Of a DNA stretch of 64,000 nt, positions 25,730 through 38,690 are shown in pieces. The stretch's first letter is position 1, and each line of letters opens with the position of its first letter. The notes beneath the pieces are model-generated. The model was not told where the DNA came from. It did no database searches and saw only the letters and a list, made by a program, of their open reading frames with translations. The DNA is taken from assembly GCF_040939455.1 (NCBI RefSeq), contig NC_134136.1, positions 100,862,014 to 100,926,013 on the forward strand, read 5' to 3'. This stretch comes from Microcebus murinus. Lineage: Eukaryota; Chordata; Mammalia; Primates; Cheirogaleidae. The position numbers and the translations under genes are program-made.

Positions 25730-27060
25730 TCAATTTCCTTGATTACCACTCTAATTCTTATTATATATTTTATTCTGCTTACATTACATTAAATTTGTTC
25801 TTCTTTTTCTAATTTCCTATGACGGAAACTTAGATTATTGATTTTTTTATCTTTCTTCTTTTCTAATATATTTATTCAATGCTATAAATTTCCCTCTAAA
25901 CTCTGCTTATCTTTTTTTCCTCACTCATATTTATTCATGCTAAGAACAAAAGATCATTTTAAATCACACAAACAAGCAATGCTCTATAGATATCCCACAG
26001 GCAAACAAGTTCTAAAGATTTCCAAAAAGATTACAATAACCAGGTACAAGTCATTCAGGTAACTTCAGAGATCACTGATAAAGATTAAGATATCCAGGTG
26101 CACATAAGCTCTGCTTTTAATACATTCCACAATTATGGCAAGTTGTGTTTTAATTTTCAAGTAGTTCAAAAAATGTTTAAATTTTTGAGATTTCTTTGCT
26201 GACCCATATATTATTTAGAAGTCTTTTTCTTAATATCTAAGTATTTGAAGATTTTCCAGTTATCTTTCTGTTACTGATTTCTAGTTTAAGTATCCTATGA
26301 TCTGAGAGTATATATTGTATAATATATACATAAATATGTTTTATATATATTTATTCTTTGTTAAGGTGTGGTCAAGAATGTGGTCTCTCTTAGTGAATAT
26401 TCCATGTGAGCCTCAGAAGAATGTGCATTCTGCTCTGGGATTAAGTAATCTACTCATGTCAATTATATTTAGTTGACTGATAGCACTGTTGAGTTCAATT
26501 ATATCCTCACTGAATTTTCTCCCAGCTGAATTTGTCCACTTGATAAAGAGGTGCTGTAGTCACCAATCATAATAGTGGATTCATCTATTTATTCTTTCAG
26601 TTCTATCAGTTTTGCCTAATAATAAAAGAAGTCTTGGAAAAATTGGACCTTTCGTTGTTATGTAATGGCTTCTTCAGCCCTGATAATTTTCCTTGCTCTG
26701 AGGCCTGCTCTCTCAAAAAGTCATAGAGCCATTCCAGCTTTCTTTTGATTAGCCTTAGTGTGGCATATCTTTCTTCATCCCTTTACTTTTAATCTATATG
26801 TGTTTTTACATTTAAATTTTTTTGTAAATACTATACAGTTGGGTTTTTTGATCCATTCTGACAATCTCTATATTGTAGTTGCTGAATTTAGTCTTCTGAT
26901 ATTTAAAGTGATCATTGATATAGTTGAGATAGTATCTACCATATATGTTACCATTTCCTCTTCTTTGCTCCTTTTTTTGTCCTAAACACTTTTTTGCATT
27001 TGGTAGTCTTAGCATTCCACATGATTCAATTTTCTCTATTCTCACAAATTTCATAATCTA
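25730..27060 (-). mobile_element. old L1M fragment, minus strand
   Basis: The plus strand reads as antisense L1 ORF2 ('gtgtggtcaagaatgtggtctctc', 'gaatgtgcattctgctctggg'). The content is T-rich and broken in every frame. Confidence 0.55.
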
Positions 27061-27711
27061 GATGAAATAGACTAATTACTTGAAGGACATCATCTTCGAA
27101 AACTTATACAAGCAGAAATACACAATTGGAATAAGGCTTGTAACCTTTCAAAACAGAAAGCACCAGGTTCAGATGGGCTCAATAGTGAATTCTATGAAAC
27201 CTTTAAGGAAGAACTGATACCAATTCTGTACCATCTCTTCCAGAAGACAGCAGTGGAGAGGATACTTTCTAATTTATTCTATGAGATAAGCGTTATCTTA
27301 ACACCAAAACCAGACAAAGACATTACAAGAACACTATAGACTAATATCTCTCATGAACATAAATCCAAAAATCCTTAATAAAATATTAGTAGATCAAATG
27401 CAACAATGTATAAAAAGAATTATCCTCCAAGAAAAGTTGCGATTTCTTCCAGGTATGCAATTGGTTCATCATTTAAAAATCAATTCATGTAATGCATCAT
27501 GTCAACAGACTGAAGAGAAAAAAATTACATGATCATATTAAGAGATGCATAAAAAGTATTTGTCAAAATCAAACACCCATTTATGATGAAAAAAACTCTC
27601 AGCCAACTAAGAATAAAAAGAAACTTCCTCAACTTGGTAAAAAAACATCTACAAAAAACATACAGCCAACATCTTAGTGGTGAGAAACATGAAGCTTACA
27701 CACCAAGATCA

Positions 27712-28544
<833 letters not shown>

Positions 28545-28589
28545 GATATTCCCTCTCAACAATACTATTGAACTTTTTATTGGAAATAG

Positions 28590-28955
28590 AGATTGTTCCC
28601 AATGTAAAAATGGTTTGACTTGAAATTTTTAAGCTTTATGATGATGTAAAAGCTGTATGCACTCAATAGGTACTGTACTCCAAGTACCCATACAACCATT
28701 CTGTTTTTCACTTTCAGCACAATATTCAATAAATTACATAAGATATTCAACATTTTGTTATAAAATAGGCTTTGTGTTAGATGATTTTGCCCAACCATAG
28801 GTTAATGAAACTGTTATGAGCACATCTAAGGTAGGCAAGGTTAAACTATGACATTCAGTAAGTTAAGTATATTAAATGCATTTTCAAGTTAGAATATTTT
28901 CAACTTACAATAGGTTTATTAGAACATCACTCCATCATGAGTGAGAAGCATCAGT
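28590..28955 (+). mobile_element. Tigger/pogo-like DNA transposon fragment
   Basis: It contains the known mammalian repeat text 'tgtgttagatgattttgccc', 'aaggtaggcaaggttaaact' and 'ttcaacttacaataggttt', ending at 'gagaagcatc'. The family is recalled as pogo/Tigger-related. No transposase frame is seen. Confidence 0.5.
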
Positions 28956-29699
28956 ACTAGCTATACTAAAGGAAATCAAAGGTATAGAAATAAGGAAAGG
29001 AAATAAAGGTATACAGATTGAGAAAGAAAAGATAAAAATTGTCTTTCTTCACAAATGACACAAATGTCTATATAGAAAATCTGAAATAATCAAAAAAAAT
29101 ATACTTCCCAGAGCAAATGATTACATCAAGGTTATAGGATATAACGTTAACATACAAAAGTCTACCAATTTCCTATATCATAGCAATGAACTAATGGAAT
29201 TTGAAATTTAAAACACATTATTGTCTACATAGCACCAAAACAATGAATTACTTAGGCATAAATCTAACAAAATATGTTTAAGATCTATATGGGGAAAACT
29301 ACAAAACTCTGATTAAATAAAAAATGCACTAAAAATAGGGAGATATTCTATTCTCATGGATGACTCAATAGAGTCACGATGTCAGATCTTCTCAAACTGA
29401 TACATAAATTCTATGTAATTCCAATCAAAATACTAGCAAGTTATTTTTTTGGTTTTCAACAAACTAATTCTAAAATTTATATATAGACAGAAATGAACCA
29501 GAATAGCCAGCACAACATTCAAGGAGAAGAACAAAGTCAGGGGACAGACATTCCCTGACTTTGAGACTTACTATCAAACTTACAGTAATCAAGACAGTGT
29601 GGTATTGGTGAAATAATAGACAAATAGATCATTGGAACAGAAAAAAGAGCCCAGAAATAAATAAAGAGGAGCTAAAGACACCCAAAGCTAATAAAAGGA

Positions 29700-31750
29700 A
29701 GCAAAAATAAAGACTAGTGTGGAGATAAATGATAGATTCCTAAATTCTAATATCTAACTAAGGCATACTAATATAATTGACCTCATAGGCCTGTGTTAAG
29801 AAATAAATGACATGAAACACAAAAACTATGTCTGCCACATACTAATTACTCAAGAGGAATAAATTGTTATTTCTAAAAAATATTACACTGCAAATATCAG
29901 TCAGTTTTCCAAAACATCCTTCTCTAATTTCAGGAATATATACAATGAACAAGAAGGGATGCAATAAGGAAACATACCAAATGCAGGCTAGCAAGGGGTG
30001 GAGATTGGGATAGAGAGGGAAGGCTTCCTGAGTATCCCATTGTCACACATCATGGCTACATCACTAGGCATGGCTTATGGGCAAGGTTACAAAACAAGAC
30101 CAGGGAGAACTAAGTTATAGGCCAATATATACAAATGGACTGGAGGAGATGGCCACATATCAAAACCTCACCCCAAAGTTAATGGGGCTGGTATGGAGGG
30201 GGTATAGTAAGTATGGGACAGATAAAGGTCATCTGTGGAGAGTAGACAGCCTCTGAGTTAGGGAGAAGACAAGCGATTCTCATTGGTTTTCTCCACTGGG
30301 GACAGTGGAAGAGGCTGTGAAGAGATGGTTAGCAGGTCAAGATACACATTTAATAATTTAACAGAAAAGAACACTGGGAAGACTGAGGTGAAGACTCCTG
30401 TAATGTGGTTGTGCTAAATTAATATGTATGAAACACAGATGGCTGAACAGTGGCAGCTTTCAAGCAACCCTGTGTGAGGACAGGAATATCCTGGGTAAAT
30501 GAATCCAACTGGTACATCCAAAATTGTGTTTTCTTCGTATTTACATTTATTTTACATTTTGCCTACCCTCTTTAGGCTTGCTTTCAGAATATTGGTCAGA
30601 AAGTTAGTTTTATCTCATATAGGGTATTATGAATAGTGGGAAGAGCACTGAAAGAGGGCCTAGTTCAGGCTGGAAGGAGCGTAGACAGTTTGAGATCTAC
30701 ACAAATTACAACACTCTGACCTTTCCCATTTAGTAGCTGTGTGCTCTTGGGGACATATCTTAAGCTCTCTGGGTCTGGGGTTCTTCATCTGTAAAATGAA
30801 CCTCTTTCTGCAAGACTTTTGAAAAGATTCGAGATAATATATGTCAAGAACCTAGTCAACCTGTCTGCGTACAGTAAACCTTTAGTAAATGAAAGTCATT
30901 ACCATTATTAGTGTTGATTACAGACACTGCTACTCTCCCTTCTGGATTTTTCAAAAATGACTGAGCAATTCTGAGGGAATCTGAGGCATTTATGACTTAG
31001 AATACCAAAAGTCAAACTTGCTATTTTGAAATAAAACTAAATACTCCAGAGAAGGTACTTTAATTTGGGTGTCAACCAGTTGTTTCCAGCTGTATGTAAC
31101 TCAATTCTCCTCATAGTTGTGTAAGGGGCAAAATACTATTACGTTCTGCTCCTTTTTTTCGTTCCCAGCTGTATCTTCAATCAAACAATCCCAATTGCCA
31201 CCCATTTTACAGCCACCAAAAACCTAGCCTTTGCCAAATTATATTCAAATTATACTGCCATTATAACATATTGGAATAGGACTTTCTCAAACCAAGAGAA
31301 AAAGTGTGAGCCAGCTGGTTTCTAATAATCAGCCTAAAAGAATATAATACTTATTTTTCAGGCAATCGTTTGAGACAATATAGGTAAAATAATTACTTTG
31401 CAAACTGTTTTCAAATGCAGTGGGAAAGGGCCTGGAACATCTACCTTGATTACATGAATACAAGCTTTCTTTGTCCAGGATTCAAGATCCATGTTGCATT
31501 CCAAGCTTTAGTCTCTCAAATCTGACCGTTGTTCGCCATTTACACAGCCCTACGGGCCCATGACACAGATGACATAGCTAAACTTAAATTTCAGTCCCAT
31601 TGATGATGAATTTCCAGTTTCCAAAATGGAATTGCCTTGAAGAATTTACACTTAAATGCCACCTTACTACACTCAACTGGACCCCAATGTCCTTATTTTC
31701 TCTTTTTATTTGTCCCTTTCATCTACTATGACATCTCACAATCTTTCTTG
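29700..31750. other. intergenic DNA with one MIR
   Basis: No gene is seen. A MIR lies at about 30635-30910 (listed separately). The rest was not recognised. Confidence 0.35.
30635..30910 (+). mobile_element. MIR SINE
   Basis: The MIR core and tail are clear: 'tagtagctgtgtgctcttggggacatatc', 'ctctgggtctggggttcttcatctgtaaaatg', then 'ttagtaaatgaaagtcatta'. Confidence 0.75.
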
Positions 31751-32400
31751 TGAGATTAGTGCTCTTAGAAACAAAAATCCTGACACCTTCAGCAGTAATA
31801 GCAGAGTGTTTTCCAAATAGCAGAAGCCCAGTTAATATTAAGGGAATAAATGTGTCAATAAGCATAGTATCTAATATTAACATATTGAAATTTAATTTTT
31901 CCTAAATTTTTAAATAAGATAAAGAAATCCAAGTGTATGCCCTTTAATTTTACAGAAAAACCTGCTAAAAATAATAAGACAGAAATTGACAATATTTTAT
32001 CTTTGTGTTTTTCTTGATCCCAACAGTTTAATTGCTAAGTCTCACATTTCTAAAGAAATACCTGACCCAATATCATGTTATCCTGTTCTGGATCACAAAA
32101 TAAGAGGAAGTTTCCCAGTTTGTTTCACAAAATATAAAAACTCCTATTTTAAACTTGATACATAGCAATAAATGGTTAAATAAAGTGACCCATTAATTAA
32201 TACTCAGATAGTATTTAAACAACATATTAAAAGGAACATTGTAAAAATTAGAGTGAGAAAGAGAGCAAGAGAGTGAGAGTTTGAAAGAGAGATAGAGAAG
32301 CAAAGAGAGAAAAAAGGGGAAGTTATCACATAAACAGGAATACAAAGTTGGTATACATACATGGAGAAAGAGTGACCACCAGGGAGTTGGAATACCCTAA
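31750..32400 (+). repeat. MAGE-B unit proximal 3' flank, extra copy
   Basis: It aligns with 7140-7860: 'gggaataaatgtgtca', 'atatcatgttatcctgttctgg.tcacaaaataaga', then a GA-rich run and 'ataaacaggaatacaaagttggtatacat'. In the MAGEB18 unit a coding exon follows. Here none is found before the next unit begins near 32640, so a gene copy has probably been lost. Confidence 0.5.
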
Positions 32401-32639
32401 GTTATGAGGAGAGCAGGTGATAGGAATCAGAGGAGGACACAGTGAAGAAGTGAAGAGGTGGCCAGCAGGTCAGGTTCTAGAGTTGGGAGAAGTTCCACAC
32501 TGGAGTACACACTGGAGAAGTTACAGGAGAAAATTGTTATAAAGATAGAAAGAACAAGAGCTGGAAAAAATATCAGCTCCTGGGCAGGGTTAATTCTCAG
32601 TGCCAATGAGCTTAGGAGCAGCAGGATCCTAGGAAAATG

Positions 32640-33630
32640 AAGTCCAAAGACAATTCCCCAATTTTCATTTATTCTCATATTTACCTTCCCTTTGTAGGCC
32701 TGCTTTTAGTACTTTGGTTACAAGTGTCTTTTTATTGCCTGAGACATATTTTGTAATACTGACAAAAAGTGAATTAAGAGACAAAAGGTCTACCTCAGGT
32801 GGGAGCAGTGGAACAGCATGGGCTCTAAATTCAGATCAGGGCTTTAGTCCCAGCTCTGCTAATTACCAGTCTTGTGAAGCTGAGAAAATTGAAAGATCAT
32901 CATGCCCCATATAAATTTGGAAAACCCTTTCTTGTAAGACTGTTGGAATGTATATACTACATATAAACCACAGGCAAGATGACAGTAAAATATTACCCAA
33001 TATTTACAGAATGACAATTATTAATATTATTATTTGGATTCCAGATGATGCTACCCACCATACTTGGAATTTTTTTTTAATCCAGGAGATTTTAGATAAG
33101 ATGGAATATTTTTCTACAGAGAGCACTGAACCACCTAAAAATTCTCCCTACCATGTAAAACTATATAAATTTCCCTATGGGAACAACTGTTATTTGACTT
33201 GGGTGTGGGGTTGTCTTCCCTAGTTAGATGTAACTCAAGCTCCTAAAATTGATGTTACGGCACAAGTCATTTCATGATTCCCAAATGCCCTTCCAACGAA
33301 ATAATATTTATTTACATTTATTATACCATTAAGAAGCAAAATATATCCCTTGCTTAGAATTTGCCAAATTACACTCAAGACCACCTAATTAAAATGCCCT
33401 TTGAATGCAATATGATCTAGCTCTCTAATTTCAAGGCAAAAATTACCAACAACATAATGGCTTCTATGCATGTAACCTCAAGGGATTATCATCCTTATTT
33501 CTCAGAAATTCCTCAGAGAACATGTGCATGGAACACCTAGTCTGCAACCTGTGGACTTCCGCACTGGAATCAGAGCACAAGATACCTTGCTTTCCTGCCC
33601 AGGTGCAAGCCTGGTTCTTGTTTACCCCAA
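32640..33630 (+). repeat. MAGE-B unit distal 3' flank, copy 2 (contains MIR)
   Basis: This is the paralog of 5780-6770, in the same order and orientation relative to the coding exon. A MIR is at 32800-33010. The copies differ by many substitutions and small indels, so the duplication is old. Confidence 0.6.
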
Positions 33631-33659
33631 TCCCTAAGTAATTTGTGGGAGTAGTTTTC

Positions 33660-34055
33660 CATTAGGCACTGAACATTTGTGCCCCTCCCAATTTATATGC
33701 TGAAACCCAACTCCCAGTGTGATAGAGTATGAAGAGGGGACATTTGAGAGATAATTAGTTTCAGTGGATGTTATGATATTGGGGGCCCCATGTTAGGATT
33801 AGCATTCCTTTAAGAGGAAGAGAGACTAGAGCAGACGTGCTCTCTTTCTCTGTCTCTTCCATGTGAAAACACAGAGAAAAGGTGAATTTCAAGAATCGAG
33901 GAAGGGTACCCTCATCAGAAACAGAATCTGTGGGCACCTTGATCTTGGACTTCTAAGCCTCTAGAACTGTGAGAAATAAATTTCTATTATTTATGTAGGC
34001 CATGTAGTCTATGATATTTTGTAACAGCAGCCCAAGAAGACTCCCAGAATTTTGT
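33660..34055 (+). mobile_element. MaLR (MLT1-like) LTR
   Basis: LTR landmarks in order: 'tatatgctgaaacccaactcccagtgtgat', 'ttaagaggaagagagac', 'cttgatcttggacttctaagcctctagaactgtgagaaataaatttct'. It is absent from the paralogous flank at 6770-7140, so it inserted after the unit duplicated. Confidence 0.7.
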
Positions 34056-34339
34056 TTCTCAACTCTGAAGTACACCATCTTGGGGGTTGGCTGACATGTA
34101 TCATTTTCACAACCTCAGTTAGCCCATGTGATTAAACAAAAATTGCATCCCACTAAGAACTTGCAGTTTTCCAAAACCCCAAACTGACTTGCTCAGGAAA
34201 TTGTCATTTGACTGCTCTCATAAGGAACACCCTGATCCTCACCCATTCTTTTTACTTTACCTATAAGTCATAGAGGGTAATTAAGCATCTTACTTGAATG
34301 ATTGCAACACATAAGCACAAAATTTCTATGAGAACGAAA

Positions 34340-34695
34340 TGAGTCTTCTTTTTCTGAGGATCTCCAGTATTAGCACAGAGTTTTCAAAAGAGCAGATTTT
34401 CAATTAATGTTCCGTGAATAAAAGAGTCAGTAAACACAAGGTCTAAATTATTAACATTTAATTTCTCTTACTTTCTTGAATAAGCTAACAAAAACAAAGT
34501 ATAAACCACTTAATGTTACAAAATGAAACACTAAAAGGGAATAGGGAAAACAAGGAATGAAGGAATCTTCATGTTTTAATGTTTTCTCAATTATATTACC
34601 CCACTTACTTAATACTTTACTGTGGGGTTCTTTTATATTTCCAAGAAAATGCCTATTGTGATGTCATATTTTCTAATCTGGATTATGAAAAAGAC
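34340..34695. repeat. MAGEB5 proximal 3' flank
   Basis: It aligns with 7140-7440: 'gagcagattttcaattaatgttccgtgaataaa' and 'ccaagaaaatgcctattgtgatgtcatatt'. The MAGEB5 stop codon falls inside what is 3' flank in the MAGEB18 unit, so the 3' part of the gene has been rearranged relative to MAGEB18. Confidence 0.5.
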
Positions 34696-35766
34696 TCAGA
34701 CATCAATAGGGTCAGCAAGATATACTGTACGCATGGCGCTGCACAGTGCACAAACTTTGAAAGTAGGAGCAGGCTTGGCTACACGTACGGCTTGGGCTCT
34801 TGTTTCCTCATCTTTCAAAGCCTCTTCATAAAGGTTTGGGTAGGCACTGGGGGCAGTACCATTGATCTTGGCCAAAAATTCCAGGACTTTCATCTTGGTA
34901 GTTTCGGCATGGGCTTTGGGACCCCACAGGAATTCGTAGCGTGCAGGATCACTGTTGCGGATCTGGCGGTACTCCAGGTACTTCAGCCTCACCAAATCCT
35001 TAGTGATGAGCTTCCTGGGCTCTCCATAGACGAAGTGCTTCCTGCCAGCATATACTCGCATCATACTTAGGTATTTCCAGATGTCTTCCTCAGTGGCGCA
35101 GTTGCCCTTCATGAAGATCATACCTAAGATATTCATCAGGAGACCGGTCTTGGGTAAGCCCCTGCCACCACGCACCCTCCCGTTGTTGGGGAGTTTCAGC
35201 TTGCTCACGAGGTCATACAACTCACGCGTTGAGTCGACTTCCTTCACATCAACTGCAAAGACCATCTCAAGGTGCTCACAGACTCTCTTGAAGATCTCAG
35301 GAAACTGGTCTTTGTACTTCTGGTTGACAATCTTCAGCATGTCTGCCTTCATAATGGGCTGTTTCATTTTGCACTTGTAGAGCAGGAACTGCTCCAACAC
35401 CTTAGTTTTCCTGGCTATAGGATCTCTGCATACTTTATTCCTGGAGGGTGAGGCCTCAGCATTGCTTTCCTTTGTCTCATCTTGGACATTGGAATCTTCC
35501 TCAGATCTAGTGCAAGAAATGACTTCAGAAGTAGTGGTGGTGGGTGGAGCTTCCTGAGGCTCCTGGGAAGTGCTACAGGACTCAGCAACAGGCAGGCTCT
35601 TGGTAACACCTTCAGAAACAGATGAGGAGGGAGGGGACTCTTCTGGAGGGGGCTCTTCTGCTGCTGCTGCTGCTTTTGCCTGAGCACCCTCTCTAGCCTT
35701 ATTCTCACATCGGGCCTGTTGGCGTTTCTCACGAGCATGGAGCTTACTTTTCTGACCCCGAGGCAT
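34696..35766 (-). CDS. MAGEB5: MAGE family member B, closest to MAGEB5
   Basis: A single-exon frame of 356 residues without breaks encodes a type I MAGE. It starts [16 protein letters not shown]; residues 32-36 are a five-Ala run from a GCT repeat. The linker (about 35-115) is Glu/Pro/Ser-rich. The MAGE homology domain covers about 118-320, with EQFLLYKCKMKQPIMKADML at 125-144, YDLVSKLKLPNNG at 184-196 and FLWGPKAHAE at 279-288. The blocks 'EQFLLYK.KMKQ', 'FAVD.KEV' and 'LYDLVSKLKLPNNGR' point to MAGEB5 more than MAGEB3 or B6. I start at 35766, not at the in-frame ATG 171 bases upstream, because MPRGQ is conserved and an acceptor lies between. The last 25 or so residues (CALCSAMRTVYLADPIDV) do not look like a MAGE-B tail. 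Confidence 0.8.
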   Translation of the reverse strand: MPRGQKSKLHAREKRQQARCENKAREGAQAKAAAAAEEPPPEESPPSSSVSEGVTKSLPVAESCSTSQEPQEAPPTTTTSEVISCTRSEEDSNVQDETKESNAEASPSRNKVCRDPIARKTKVLEQFLLYKCKMKQPIMKADMLKIVNQKYKDQFPEIFKRVCEHLEMVFAVDVKEVDSTRELYDLVSKLKLPNNGRVRGGRGLPKTGLLMNILGMIFMKGNCATEEDIWKYLSMMRVYAGRKHFVYGEPRKLITKDLVRLKYLEYRQIRNSDPARYEFLWGPKAHAETTKMKVLEFLAKINGTAPSAYPNLYEEALKDEETRAQAVRVAKPAPTFKVCALCSAMRTVYLADPIDV

Positions 35767-35826
35767 GATGACTTTGGTTTGGGATAGTAGGAGAAAATGC
35801 GAGCAGGGCAGCTGGTGATGCAGGTA
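35767..35826 (-). other. MAGEB5: 5' UTR part of the MAGEB5 coding exon
   Basis: On the minus strand 'tttttcctccttcaag|T' is a good acceptor, giving an exon start at 35826. The 60-base leader aligns with the 62-base MAGEB18 leader, ending in '.aaagtcatc' before the ATG versus 'agggtaatc' there. Confidence 0.6.
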
Positions 35827-36770
35827 CTTGAAGGAGGAAAAATGAGATGGTGTGAGCCTCATCATCAGGCAGAGACCATCTTGGCTATAACTAAGCCACC
35901 TCTGTAGGTGTCCTAGAGCGCTTCTGTGGGAACCCACCGGGCTTCTGTTCTCCTGGTTAGCCTGTCCCCTGAGAACCCTCTAGAGGAATTATAGTGAGTT
36001 TTAGGCTGCATCCTAGCATCGGTGCCTGGGATGTACCGAAGAGGGAGCAAGGGCTACTAATTGGCCCTCTCTTTTGGCATGTGGGAGTCCTCTCAGTTCA
36101 CAATATTAGCCATCATGTCAACTGTTGGCAGGTCCTGAGCCCCCTCTCTTCTGCTGCTGTAAAGTCTACACCTTACACCAAAGCCAGCACCTCCCTGATA
36201 TCCCAAAGGAGGACGTGAAGGAGCTTCTCTGCCCACCATCCCTGTCAAGGGGTACATGACTATCAAAGCCCTCGCTGCTATGGACTGCTTGGGTATTCAG
36301 TTCTCATGCAGAGAACTCACTTGTTCTCTAGGTAGTGCCTGTTACAACTTCCTTTTGCTGAATGGTGGCTGCAACCTCACACCAAAGATTTCACCTCTTT
36401 TAGATTAAATATAAGGAAGTGAAGGAGAGCTTTAGCCTAACACTCCTTCCTTGGTCCTTCTGGTGCTGATGCAAGGGTGGAGCTCAGATTCTTTATTTTC
36501 TACTAAATGGTGGATGGTCCCCCAAACCATCCTTTGACCTTTGGCATGGGCCTGGGACTTCTCTCTCTCTGTTAGTATCCTTTGAGACTCGCAAGGAGTA
36601 TATGAGGACCACCATAACTGCCTATCATCTCCAAAGCCTGATAACAGGTCAAAAGGATTCTGTGGTACCATCACTGTCAGTGTTCCCCTCATGTACTATG
36701 GTCTTCACCTTAACTCATGGAAACACCAGTGAAACCTGATACAACAAACCTTAGGTCATACCCTTTATAC
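35827..36770 (-). other. predicted intron and upstream flank of MAGEB5
   Basis: No coding signal is seen. Bases 36080-36160 match 9200-9280 upstream of MAGEB18 ('ctcagttcacaatatta', 'gccccctctcttctgctgct' versus 'ctcctccctctgctaacc'), so the duplicated unit extends upstream of the genes too. Confidence 0.4.
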
Positions 36771-36963
36771 CAGCGGTCCCAACCTTTTTGGCACTAGGCA
36801 CTATTTTCATAGAAGACAATTTTTTCTATAGACCAGGGGGGTGAGGGATGGTTTAGGGATGATTCAGGCACATTACATTTATTTTGTAGTTTATTTGTAT
36901 TGTTATCACATTGCAATATATAATGAAATAATTATACAACTCACCATAGGTTGGGGACCCCTG
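36771..36963 (+). mobile_element. short hAT-type DNA transposon
   Basis: It begins CAGCGGTCCCAACC and ends GGTTGGGGACCCCTG, near-perfect terminal inverted repeats. Flanking 8-mers CTTTATAC and CCTTAGAC match at 6 of 8, as expected for a decayed 8-bp hAT duplication. It is internally deleted (193 bp) and non-autonomous. Confidence 0.7.
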
Positions 36964-36969
36964 CCTTAG

Positions 36970-38160
36970 ACAAAATCCCTCATCAACCCTCCCCCATACC
37001 AGAGCAGGAAATGAATTTGAATCATGCCACCAGTCCACAGGCATTGCAGGTTGTCAGCAGGGTGGAGGTTCCCTCAGTCCTCGCACAGAGATTTTACCTT
37101 GACTCCTGGCTACACCCAAAATGCTGTCCTTTCTCCGACTTGAGGACCCTTTTCTCCGCCCAAGGCCCTCACATTTCTGAGACCCTCCTTGCAGAAGTCA
37201 GACTGACAGCCCTGTCCTGGGGCCTCCCAGGTTGACGGCGGGGGCAGGCTCTGAGCCACCTCACTCTTCTGAGGTCTGCGGTCCCTTCATAAATCATTCA
37301 GCGGTCTGCTTTCGATTCCCTAAAGGGCATGGAACTCCCTGCTGCTGAATGGAAAGGCCCTGCCCCAACCAGGCCAAAGCCCTCAACTCCCTGATACCAT
37401 CAGAGAGGAAAAGAGAACTCATATTCCCCGGACCGGCGTATGTGGGTCCTCGGAAAGCCGCAAACAAATATGGCGGGACTCTGCACCCGGGCTTCCTCAG
37501 TCGGACTGTTTGTAGGGTTCGCGTCTCCTCCATGCTGGACGGGGGCCTGCCCACTTTTATCAATCCGACACCCTCCTGACAGCCCAAAGCAAAAGGGAGC
37601 GCACACCTCAGTCCGCCTCCTCTGCTCAGGCCTCCCTAACCCAGGACCGTGGTGCGGGGTGTGGGGTGTGGGGTGCGGGGTGCTGGGTGTGGGGCGGCTT
37701 TGTGGGTATGGGACCCGGAGAATTTCCCTAAAGGGGCAATTCTCTCCTTCTCACTCAATATTCTCACCTTGACTCCTGTCGGGGTCGGGGACTCTTCACT
37801 ATCGCTGGCTTGTGGCAGACTCGCACCTCAGGCAAGGTCCTTCTCCATCTTGAGACGCCTCAGAAGGGAGCGAGTGCCACGCGTCTTACCAAGGAAAAGC
37901 CCTCTCAAGGCCGACTGCAGGGGCCGCATCTTCGGCGCCCCCTCTGTGCCGGAGGGGGTTGTTCTCTCAGCCTCACGGAGGATTTGCAATTGGAATCCGC
38001 TTAGAACCTTAGGCTCTTCCTTCACACCTTCACAGCTCTGCAAACTCTTGAGTAGTCTCCCTACTTCAAATCTTGCCTGCAATAGGTCTGGGTCCCCAGA
38101 GTGACGTGAGATGGGGAAGCTGAAGAACTAGGAGGAAGGCCTGGGACAGGAGGTGGACGT
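36970..38160 (-). promoter_or_regulatory. MAGEB5: GC-rich MAGEB5 upstream region with two candidate first exons
   Basis: A CpG-richer tract of about 1.2 kb. Two strong minus-strand donors of the same form occur: 'aggagtcaag|gtgaga' (last exon base 37768) and 'aggagtcaag|gtaaaa' (last exon base 37098). The MAGEB18 donor at 9482 has nearly the same text (gtgtcaag|gtgag). This suggests repeated, alternative untranslated first exons, as known for MAGE-A genes. A G-rich block of repeated 'ggtgtgg/ggtgcgg' units lies at 37654-37695. Open frames here (37440-38104 and the minus-strand ones) look like CpG-island chance frames. Confidence 0.5.
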
Positions 38161-38439
38161 CACAGAAAACAAACATTTTCTATTCCTTCTCTTCATTATC
38201 CAGACTTAATCATTTACATAACTTCTGTTTTGAAATACTTATTTACTTAAGAAAATGAGCTTATCTTGATAATTTTGTGAGATCCCAATCTTTTTAGATC
38301 GAATGACAGTGCACATGGAGACATTTATATTGCTAACAAATATTATCTCCTTTTCATTATTCCAACCTCCCATTTATTTTGGTATTCTTACTGCTCTGGC
38401 TATGTATTCCAATACAGTACTTTGGGCACAAAATATTTG

Positions 38440-38482
38440 TCTCTCTGTCTCTCTCTCTCTCTCTCTTTTTTTTTTTTTTTTG
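38440..38482. repeat. (TC)n followed by poly(T)
   Basis: A simple run of CTCTCT then about 18 T. Confidence 0.9.
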
Positions 38483-38690
38483 ACACTTCAGATATATTTT
38501 GAGGTAGTGAGTAGAGAAGTGAATAAAGATACGCAAGGTCAGCTTCATGGTGGGAGTAGTGGAACAGTCTGTGTCACACTAGGTAGGCTCAGAGCAGGGA
38601 TCTAGTCTAGCCATATCACTTTCTACTTTGCAAGCATGAGACTATTGGAAGTTCTTCATTTGCCAGTTGAGTTTGGTTATCCCTTTTATA
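38483..38690 (+). repeat. MAGE-B unit distal flank, partial copy 3
   Basis: 'gaagtgaataaagatacgcaaggtcagcttcatggtgggagtagtgg' aligns with 32767-32815 ('aagtgaattaagagac.aaaggtctacctcaggtgggagcagtgg'). It marks the edge of a further, mostly lost unit beyond MAGEB5. Confidence 0.45.

Noticed and set aside
34579..35070. Antisense open frames across MAGEB5 (and similar ones across MAGEB18 at 7986-8661)
   Set aside because: They are shadows of the real minus-strand genes. Their resemblance to frames on the minus strand at 56500-56872 was useful only because it revealed the plus-strand MAGE-B pseudogene.
35767..35937. 57-residue N-terminal extension of MAGEB5
   Set aside because: It crosses a good splice acceptor (exon start 35826) and precedes the conserved MPRGQ start.
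37349..38104. Several 80-150 residue frames in the MAGEB5 upstream tract
   Set aside because: GC-rich DNA has few stops by chance; frames overlap on both strands and have no domain features.
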